Shown: positions 1 to 10,600 of the stretch, piece after piece
Layout of the letters: each line of letters begins with the position of its first letter
Numbering within the stretch: position 1 is the first letter of the stretch
NCBI RefSeq assembly: GCF_000003605.2
Contig: NW_003114469.1
Location: 93,967-116,237, forward strand
Direction of reading: 5' to 3'
Source of the DNA: Saccoglossus kowalevskii
Taxonomy: Eukaryota > Hemichordata > Enteropneusta > Harrimaniidae
DNA: 22,271 nt
The notes under the pieces: generated by a model
Told to the model about the DNA's origin: nothing
What the model saw: the letters and a program-made list of their open reading frames with translations, nothing else
Databases searched by the model: none
Translations under genes and position numbers: made by a program

Positions 1-839
1 CCACGGCTACTAGTCCGATTGTTTTGATGTACTTATTGTATATGCACCTTGGACCGACGTCTGTCAGATTTGTTTTTGCATTTAGCAAACGATTTCCAGA
101 AAACGAAGCACATGTTTCTGTTTGTCAATGAGATCAGTGGGAGTGCTGCCATCAAGCGCAGAATTGTACATTCTGCTGTTCTCGTTACGTGAGACGAAAA
201 CAGAATACATTTATTAGACACACTTGCCCTATGTAGATGTCAATACACAATAAAATCAGTGTTCAACAATTACCCTGTGAATTTGCACTCTTTGGTGGAC
301 TGTTTTCAGCAACCTGACTAAGTGTTCTGAGATGGGATGGGGTTGTGCACATCTTGGTTTTGAGGGGGTCTTTTTAGAGAGGGGCTAGCTTTCATATCAA
401 TTGGTTAGAATTAATGCCTACAGTTCAGAGGTCACTGTTTGTCAAAATAATTGAAAGGAGGGAAACAAATTAAGAACACATCAAAACAGATTTTGGAATG
501 AAAAAATACCTTAATGAAAATAAAGACCATAACATGAGGAGAATTGTGACAAAGTTTAGAATCAATGACAATTATTTGAAATCAAATAGACTTTGTAAAA
601 AATGCAATGAAAAAGTAGTTGAATAATCATACTTGACATCATTAAACATTCAGTGATGTCAAGCCAAACAAATCACTTTATTGACCAGCAATCGTTGAAA
701 ATATAGCATCGAACTAGAGAAATTGCATACTCTGAAATTATAATAAATGTTGCATGTTAGGGGTGGATTACCAGCCTAATTTTCAAGAAAATAATGGTTG
801 AAAATGGTTGTATTTTAGTGGGTAGTGGCCATTTTGTCA
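1..839. other. Upstream non-coding stretch
   Basis: No exon, RNA gene or clear repeat was recognised here. I looked for the expected first exon of the P450 gene, a start codon followed by about 24 hydrophobic codons and a GT donor leaving two bases of a codon. I found none here or up to 1584, so exon 1 probably lies left of the window. Confidence 0.4.
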
Positions 840-1176
840 GTATTATCCTCGGGGGCGGAGCTACGTCACAAGACGTTCCACGTTGCTACGACGCGCACCA
901 CTGTACATGCATTTCTACGGGCTCTGTGCGCGCTGCTGTGGAACGCCGGTCGAGCCGGTGAAAATTCGAGAAAACAACACAAACTCAACTTTGAAGTAAT
1001 CCCAAACAACCAAATTTATATATGTTACACACGTAGGGCTAATCTTGTTACACTGTTCAGAGGAGTCTCAACAATCATCCCAAAGTACCGTTTTCTGCGA
1101 GTTTTGGGCCTTTGTTTTCACCGCCGCGGGTTGCCAGGCGGTGAAAATGCCCGGATGTCCGCCCCCGAGGATAACA
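840..1176. mobile_element. GC-rich MITE-like element with inverted ends
   Basis: The ends form an inverted repeat of about 19 bp: 840-859 reads GTATTATCCTCGGGGGCGGA, and 1158-1177 is its reverse complement with one mismatch in the first four bases. The ~337 bp between them is clearly richer in GC and CpG than its surroundings. No transposase is present, so this fits a non-autonomous DNA transposon. A 137-codon open frame across it has no recognisable domain and looks incidental. It may lie in intron 1 of the P450 gene. Confidence 0.6.
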
Positions 1177-1584
1177 CTTTTATCTATGGCAGAGATATTA
1201 TGCCATATCTTAAATTGTATGGTGGTGACATAGGCTGAAAAAATTATATATCGTGAATGAGTGGTTTTCCTGGGTTTTAAAAATACAATTTATCTTTAAC
1301 ATTCTGTTCTATGGAATTGTTCTAGATTTTAAAAATTTTAAATTAGTACAAGTTAATACATCACTGTATGACACAAAAGAATGTTATTTCATGGCGGCAT
1401 GAATCAAAATGAACATTGTTATGTGATTTATGACCAACTTTCTCAAAAAGTGGGTTTCTATCTTAACTGACAGTTAGGATATTAACCAATGGTTATGATC
1501 AAATCTGATTTGTTATGTTAATATCTAGATTATCAATAGCAAGTTTGTAATAGTTTATACACTATTTTTAATTTTTAAAAATAG
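1177..1584. other. Putative P450 intron 1 (3' part)
   Basis: AT-rich and without recognisable exons. It ends in a T/A-rich tract and the AG at 1583-1584 that serves as acceptor for exon 2. Confidence 0.45.
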
Positions 1585-1678
1585 ATGGGCGAACTGGCCG
1601 TACTCTCACTGGAAAGAGCTTGGTGTACCAGGGCCATCTCCTTCACCAGTTGTTGGCAATTTCTTACAAATATTTGGA
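1585..1678 (+). CDS. P450 exon 2
   Basis: Follows AG at 1583-1584 and ends before GTGAGT at 1679. The first base completes a codon from exon 1, then 31 codons begin WANWPYSHW and include the hinge GVPGPSPSPVVGN. It is 94 bp, the CYP3A exon 2 size. The ATG at 1585-1587 is out of frame and is not a start codon. Confidence 0.9.
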
Positions 1679-4600
1679 GTGAGTATATTTCAACATTCTA
1701 TTTTTTCTACAAAATTTGTGAAAAAAAGGAACCTCGATCATTAACACTTAATGCCCAGGAATGTTATTACCCGGTAGTTATTCAATTTGGTGTTGGAAAA
1801 GGGGCAATCTGATGTAGTGTTACAGGCTTTAATTATTTTGGCTATAAACTTATTTTAATTTTATTTTTTATTACTTTTGTTATTAATGCCTTTTTATTTT
1901 ATTATTTTACTTTGATTTCCATTTTGTCATTTTTCTAAATTCCACCCTACATACATCTGACCCGATGCCTATGTAACTAGATTTCAACGAGACCCACTGT
2001 CGACGATTTTAGTCAACGAATCACAGACCTCCTTCTATAGCGCACATGATGACGTCACCGGGCAGAGTAAGGTGGCAAACACACTCAAATAAAATGGCGG
2101 ATTATACCGACGTTCAGCGACCGAGAAAAACACGGCTTTTCGGTAAGTTTATCATTGTCAAATGCAACGAAAGTCATTTTTTTATGTTTATATTGTGGAT
2201 CGAATGGTTCGAGTTTAGATCGTTATTTTGCGTAGTTATTCTGGGAGTGACGATTTTGTTTCCACCGGTTCGACCGAACACCGGTGTCTTTTTTCAGTCG
2301 CTTGCCCTGAAGACGGGTGATGTTTTGTTGACGATCGGGACAAAATCATCTACGGTATTGAAGCCGTAGCTGTAAATATTCATCAAAATGTATCAACATT
2401 TTGTACATTATACAATAACTCTTTATTAAAGTAATTGAGCTGATTTCAACTGGAATAAAATATTTTTTATTTGGAACACATCGCAATTGATCAAGAAATA
2501 TTTTTTGGCTCCAATTTTCTTGTGTCGATGCCGTGGGCCAGTGACCGTTATTACAATTTAAAATCAGTTTGCATTGTTTACTATAGCTGTTTACAGTGTT
2601 CTAATCATTACAATTTACTTATGTTTTTGCTTCCATTCTAGATAATTATGCTCAGTGTTTGATGTAAAATTGAAGCGATGACTGAATGAACGAACCTTGG
2701 CTGGCGAAGATGTATCAGGAAGTGTACACATTTGTTGGAAGTGAAAAAAATATTCAATGTAATGGCAAAAATTGTAAAATGCCGTGGAATTTCTTTTGTA
2801 AATAAAAATATACTAGCAATTTTCTATTAATGGTTTATTCAAGTGGGCAAAATATAATGTACAGAAAGATTGCCCGTAGAGTATCGCTACACTGAAAAGT
2901 AAGCAACCGACAGCCTGTATAAAAGGGGGGGCTGTGATTGGCTGTTACTTACGCGAGATTTGAACGGGACTTGCATAGGCGTCGGATCAGATGTATGTAG
3001 GGCGGAATTAAAAAAAATCACAAAATGAAAATCAAAGTAAAATAATAAAATAAAAAGGCATTAATAACAAAAGTAATAAAATTAAAATAAGTTTATAGCC
3101 AAAATAATTAAAGCCCGTACACTACATCAGATTTTAATCAGATTGGAAAAGGGGGGGGGGGGTGTTTGTGTGAATGTTCATTTCATATTGCATCTGCAAA
3201 ATGGTGCACCTATTTTTTTTTTTATTTTGCCAGAAAAATTAATTTAAATGATTTGGCAAAATAATAACTATTAGGTATTAATAATTTAATGTATAATTTA
3301 ACCTTTGAACCATTTGGGGGATCTCATACTTTGGCTTGGTGTACATAGATTATAAAATTTGCAAAAAATTTAGCTAATGCTAATTTAAACAGTGTGCCCT
3401 TCAAAATATGCAGTTAACACCAACGTATACCAGTATATATATACCGGTAGGTTTACATCTATGAAGTTGGTGCTAAATGGTTTTCATTATTACAGGGAGG
3501 AAGCCCACGCTTGGTTCATCAAGAATGGATAAAAAAATATGGAAAAGTATTCGGGTATGGAAATTTTTTTACCTTATACACTGTATATCTTTTTTTTTTA
3601 TACCCATTACCATAGTGACAATACACCGTTGTGTTTTTCCAAACCACATACATGTATGTCCTTGGACCCCTGAATTTTTTACTAAATTGTCAAAATTTAA
3701 AAAAAAAAGATATGGAAAAATAATGCAGGTTTAATTATATGAAGGATTATAATTGAAATATTGGTGTTCTGAAAAAATAAAAAATTTTTTAATTATTTTT
3801 AGAAATTTCATGATCGTGAAAAAATTCGCTCATACAGTCAGATTAATTTGAAGTACTATAACACATCAGCACAGATTGTATAGGCTTAATCTTACAGATT
3901 AGAAACAACAGAAATTTTGTTTTTAAAGTGTTGGTCAGACATGTTGTCTGGTTATATTTGAATCAGTCTCTAAGAGAGAGGAAAGATTCAAAGAATAATT
4001 TCTGTATTCAAAAATTTTTTTCTCATTTGTTACACGCATATTTTTCCAGTCTGAAAAAGTACTGAAACTATTGCTTATAAAACTTTGAATATAGAATAGA
4101 ATAATTAAATTTACAAATTTAATTATGAAAAGTGGAAAATGTTGCTTATATATTCCATGGGTTAAAATTGAGGCCTGTTCACCTTACCCAGGCGGATTTT
4201 AGCTGGGACAGGTTAAAGTACAAATTGCCTGTCCCAGTGGGGAGTTGAAAAAGATATTAGTTTTACTAACTGACCAAATGGGGTAGTCCAAAGTTGCTAA
4301 TATCCAGAAAATTGCTTTCAGAATTTTGAAAATCAAATGATGAGCCAATAATTAAAATTGTATTTTAAATAATATGTCATAATTTATCTTGCTAAGGACA
4401 GGTCCGTTTAGTCACCAATCTTTCCAATGAACGAGCAATTTAAAATTTTAATTTAAACCTCTGTATTCTGTAGATATCTCAGAAAATATAAGGAACACCT
4501 TTTTAATATTTTCCCCCGTATGTTTTTACTGCCCATCAAGTTATTATTTGTGATGAGTGATATATTCCAGCACAATGCAACCTCAGTTGAAGATAATGCT

Positions 4601-7600
4601 TTTGTTTTTAATTTTCAGTATGTATTCCGGCCGTACACCTACCCTAGATGTTTCTGATCCAGATTTTGCTAAGCAGGTATTGATTGACAATTTCAACCAG
4701 TTCCGAAACAGAAAAGTAAGTCGTGATAATTAGATCACATGTACCACATACATTTAAATTTTGTGTACATAATTAGACAATCTGTGGTTACTTGCAGTTA
4801 TGCCAACATACTTTGTTGCATTAGTGTAAGAAAAAGAAGCCAAAAGCTCTTAAACTTTTCCTAAAATGACGTCACTTTGGGAGAAGTTACATGGATACTT
4901 TATGCATGTGAACAAGGTAGCAGTTGTAAACAAGATGCCAATCCAACTTGGTTCATTTGCAGCTCAACGTACATCAATGATAAAGAAATGGCATGAGTTG
5001 TGCCAAAGAGCAACTGTCATATTTTGTTTTCAGCACAGTGGATTCACATCATATATCATAAAAAACAAACAGAAGTAATACCTACTGAATGTACAATCTG
5101 GATGTGAACTGCCTTAATGTTCAGTTAACAGCATATATTTGTCCTTGCTCAGATATCTATTTGTCCTTGTGTGATAGCCAGAGAAAGAATAATTTTTGGG
5201 CAACATATGTTAACCATTTGGTCAGGTTGATCCAATATGTCAGTTCAGTCAGTCAGTATCAAATCAATCAATCTGTCATTGTTCCCTGGCCTTGGTAAAT
5301 CATATACTGTAAAATACTATTTTCGCTTGGAATTAATTTTCGCTATTTTCGCTGAAGGAATGATTCAGTGAAAATAAAATCCAGCGAATATACATTTTTT
5401 CCTATATTTTACATTCATCTTGTCAAAAATCAGTGAAAATAAATTCCATACATAACAGCCAAAATGCCTTTTCAGAGAAAATTAATTTCAGCTAAAATAA
5501 AGTCTTCTACGGTATATATAATTTTTTTTTTTCCCATCAGAAACCGACGGTCACACAAAGACCACTTGATAAAGGTATAAAATTAAGCAGGAATGAAAAT
5601 TGGCGCCATGCTAGAAATTTATTATCACCGACATTCACATCAGAAAAGCTGAAGGAGGTCAGTATAATATTCAAGGTCAAGACTATTCTAACCATTTGTG
5701 CATCATGTTTTCCATATTTTGACAAAATTGTTATTCAGACCTGTAGCTATATAATCAGAGAGTCTGTTTGTTCCAAAATTAACAAAATTATTTCCCTCTA
5801 TTTGTTTATAGATGGTTCCTTTACTCAACAAATGTGCTGAAACTATGGTGAAAAATTGCTCCAAACTTTGTGAAAGTAATCAGGCAATTGAGGTTAAAGG
5901 GTAAAACAACATTTTTTTTGAAGATTTTTACATTATTAGTTTGGATATGGTCTGAAAACGGGGAATATAATTTCACCTCTGTCTGTCTGTCTGTGTGTGT
6001 GTGTCTGTCCGCATGGAATCTCACAAATGCCTAGGCAGATTTTATTCAAACTTCACACACATATCATATCATACTGCATTTGTTTCATAATCAACATGGC
6101 CAATTGGCGACCATTGTAGTGCTAAATATTCATCAAAAATCAAGCAATTCTGCAATTCAGAACCAGATCTCAGTCATACATGGATATATTTCATTCAAAC
6201 TTGGTATGTCCATTAAACATAATGGCTCCTTGATGCAAGTAATTTTTTTTCTCAGATCTGAAAAACCTTGTTTACAGCTTTGTCAAACTGCTCAACATCA
6301 ACAGTAAAAATCAACATTAGGTGCAGAATGGAAATTGTTTGCTTACCTTTATATTCAATGGAAGACAGTTAAATACTGTACCAGAGTATATTATAAACAA
6401 TGGCCCCACTAGCCTTGTTTATAATGCTCTGAAAGACCAACATTAATACCTCTATACGAATTGATGGATTTTAAACCTTGAAAATATTATCCAAAATTAT
6501 AATTTTCACAATCTGAACAAAATTAGAAGATATACTGCATTTGTTCACAGAATGAAAATTAGAGAGAAATGGAGAAAGAAACTAGGTAATTGGGAATTTT
6601 GAATTGTTGCAAAACAAAGACAAACTGCTCATATGCAGAAGTGTCAAATTTGACTCAAACATCTTTAATCTTGATTTATTTATCACTTAGTATATTTGGT
6701 GCATATGCAATGGATTGTATTGCTAGCTGTGCATTTGGAGTAGAAATAGACTCACTGAATGATCCTAACAATGAATTTGTACGAAATGCGAAGATGGTGT
6801 TGACATTTAGTAAAATGGATCCATGGCTATTCATGAGTTGTAAGTAAATGTATCCTTTGCTGGGCAAAGCTACTGTTCATTTTTTTTTTAAACTTAGTTT
6901 TTGTATTGTATAACTAATTGATGACAAGCAAAAATACTCATGGTTTACCCGGTAGATCATTATAAATATGTACTCGCATAGTTCACAAATTATGTCACTA
7001 AGCATTACATAATGTAATTCATTAATCACAACTCGTTTGAACAAAAACTAAATTACTAAACGACAGACATATTTGTAACATCCGGTGTTAAAATAATTTA
7101 ATCAAATTAAATCAAAAATCTCAAACAAAGTAATGCATTGAAAGTGACGTTTTTATATTTATCCACATTTGACCTGTAACACACTGAATGATGTTCTGAG
7201 ACTACAACTTACAGTTTTTAGCAAGAGATTGTAATCATGACAACCACTATTATAATAGGATATTTATAAGTTTCAATGTCAAGTTTGTAGTTATGGTAGT
7301 TTTTGATCATCTCCATGCATAACTATAGTTCTATTATAACCGCTTAAACATTGCAGGTTTTGTAGTTGTTTAATTTTAGCAATTTAGTAATAAACAAGCC
7401 TGGCTGGCCACTGTGTATGGTACTGATGTGACTGATCAACTTGATTGAATATACAGATAATGATGATGTATTCAAACAGTACACCGTAGATCCAGAAATG
7501 GTGTCTCGGCATTGTAGTTAAACGGCACTAGTTAAATATAAACATGTGTAAACATAAACAGTGCATTTATATACACACATTGTATACTTCATATGGCACC

Positions 7601-10600
7601 AATATCAAATAAAATATTGTTTTTGCTTTGTTTCCAGTATTCTTTCCCTTTGTTGGTAGAATGCTAGACATATTTAATTATTCTGTCTTCTCAAGGAAAG
7701 TTACAAACTTTTTCTTCAATGAAACTGCAAAGATTATTGATGTTCGAAAAAAAGAAGAAAGGCCAGTAAGTCCCTATTAGTTAAACAATGAAAACTGAAT
7801 TTTTGTATCATTTTTTTTAGTTCTTTTCTGAATGATGTTTGAAAATAAAGAACTGTGTTTTTTTTTTTTTTAAATTAAAAAATTCTATAAAAATGTGCAA
7901 AATGCTCCTTCAAAAAATTTGGTATTAAAAATGTTGGTTGTCAAAAAATTAAAAAGTTCATTTAATTTTAACACTAGAACTACAGTATTAATCTCTTGTT
8001 TTTAATTTCATCAGCTCCTATATATTCAATGATTTGTGTCTAACCTTTCAGAGAAAAGACTTTGTACATTTTATGTTGAATGCACATAAAACCAGCAGTG
8101 GTGATAGTGATAAGGAAAAATACCGTTACCATGGTATGGCTAACGATGAAATTACTGCTAATGTAAGCTTTACTTATTCTCTCAATATTACCCACAATGC
8201 ATCTTAGTGATAAGGCAAACAAATTGTTACCAAGGTATGGCTAACGATGAAATTACGGCTAATGTAAGCTTTACTTGTTCGCTCAATATTACCCACAATG
8301 CATCTTAGTGATAAGGGAAAATACTGTTACCAAGGTATGGCTAACGATGAAATTATGGCTAATGTAAGCTTTACTTGTTCGCTCAATATTACCCACAATG
8401 CATCTTAGTGATAAGGGAAAATACTGTTACCAAGGTATGGCTAACGATGAAATTATGGCTAATGTAAGCTTTACTTATCCTCTCAATATTACCCACAATG
8501 CATCTTAGTGATAAGGGAAAATACTGTTACCAAGGTATGGCTAACGATGAAATTATGGCTAATGTAAGCTTTACTTGTCCGCTCAATATTACCCACAATG
8601 CATCTTAGTGATAAGGGAAAATACTGTTACCAAGGTATGGCTATCGATGAAATTATGGCTAATGTAAGCTTTACTTGTCCGCTCAATATTACCCACAATG
8701 CATCTTAGTGATAAGGGAAAATACTGTCACCTACAATGCACTTCATAAATTCATGTTCCCATATTAACTTGAAAGTCTAATGTTTGGTTGCTGTGATAAA
8801 TATGTGTGTACAATAATTCCAAAATATATATATTTTTTTTTAGTCATTGACATTTTTTCTCGAATCATACGACACCATAAGTACCTGCCTGGGATTCACA
8901 TCATACCTCTTAGCAACCAACTCAGAGGTACAACAGAAACTGATACAACAAATTGACAAAGTGGTTGCTATGCATGGTCGTGTGACCTATGATGCACTAA
9001 ATGACATGCCATATTTGGACATGGTAATTTCTGAAAGCCTTAGAATGTACCCACCTGCTGTCTTGTAAGTATGTGTGAATTGTATTCAAACATTAATTAA
9101 AAAACCTAAACTTTACAAAATCGAACTGTCAAAATGTATATCAGTCACTCTTAGGGCATTTTGGTTAGATTGCAGGTATTTTTCAACCTAGTCATTTATT
9201 TTTGGAGAGTTTCACACATTTAATACTTTCTCTTTGGATACAGCAACTTCATAACATATGATTTTTGTACCATATGTAAATTTAAAATTAAACGATAATT
9301 TAAAGGTCGCTACCAGTAGACCTGGTTGAGCCCCTGCAAAACTTAACCAACATTATTCTGTTGGTGAATGAGTCTCAGCCGTCGCTTTGCCCTCTTCCTT
9401 TTTGATGTTTCCCTAATGTAGTAGGATGTAAATTAAACTTAGATTTACATTTAAGCAGTGTGATACAACAACCACTACATGTATGCTATCATCATTACAT
9501 ACAAGTCTAGAGTAAGGAAACTAATTCCTATCATTTTTTCCTCAGCTTGGAACGTGAATGTGAAAAAGACGTCATAATTAAAGACATTCCCATTCATAAA
9601 GGAATTGGAGTTACCATCAATGTGTGGGCGATTCAGCATGATTCTGAGATTTATCCAGAACCTGATAAATTCATTCCAGAAAGGTACTGTATATTTTTCA
9701 ATAGATATATGATATTACACAAAAATGATTTCTACAGCTTTTAGTTTAGAACAGGTTTTTTCATGGTAAAATGAATATCCCATTTTGGCAATGTCTGCCT
9801 AAGAAACGTCTCAATGTGACCCCCCCCCCCTAGTCTGTGTTATAAAATGTCTTATTGTGATCATAAAACCTCTTAATTAATTTGATGCCCTAGCCTGCAT
9901 CTTAAAACGACTCAATGTGACCCCCTAGACTGCCACATAAAATGTCTGTATACTAATGAGGGCATGCATCTTTTGTCGATTTCTTTTTATTATTTTTATC
10001 ATCTATATAGAGCCAGGATATTTGTTGTACTAAATACACATGCATAAGTAAACATAACCCATATCTGAAAGGTTACATATAAGCCATACAACCCGGCATA
10101 TTATTTCTTGTTTTCTTATTATGGGACTCATTTTTTGTAAAATCAAATATAATTTCAAAAGTAGAGCGATTTAAAATATTATTATTTACACAGATTCACA
10201 GCTGAGCAGAAGTCCAAGCGACCATCTTGTTCATTTTTAGCATTTGGTGTTGGCCCTAGAAGCTGTATTGGTATGCAGTTTGCACTTGCAGAATGTAAAA
10301 TGGCTCTGGTTCAGATTTTAAAGAGGTTTACATTTGAAACATGCGGACAAACAGAGGTAGGGCAACTCCATTGTGTTGTATATGTATGAATATTACTAAA
10401 TTTATATAACCAGACTTCTTTCCAAAATCCATACATGTGTAATATCAATACCTTGTTTGAAAGAAATCGTCCTAGGCATGCCTGGGAAACAGTTGTTTTG
10501 AATGGTAGTGTTGGAAATAAATAGCATCCAGTTGGTCAAATGTATGACAGATGCAATCCAAAACATAAAATGCAGTGATAAACATGATGACCAGAAACAA

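Noticed and set aside
825-1238. 137-codon open frame
   Set aside because: It coincides with the GC-rich inverted-repeat element, has no recognisable domain, and does not provide the hydrophobic first exon of the P450.
1585-1812. ATG-initiated 75-codon frame at the start of P450 exon 2
   Set aside because: It is one frame off the P450 reading frame and runs across the donor. The ATG is a chance product of the acceptor junction.
2046-2369. 107-codon frame starting at 2046
   Set aside because: It starts upstream in a different frame from the ATG at 2094 and runs through a consensus donor at 2143. No domain is recognisable.
8163-8843. Additional P450 exons made of the repeat copies
   Set aside because: Each copy would start with TGA TAA in the phase left by exon 9 and is 55 nt long, so inclusion breaks the protein. 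Exon 10 joins exon 9 directly in frame.
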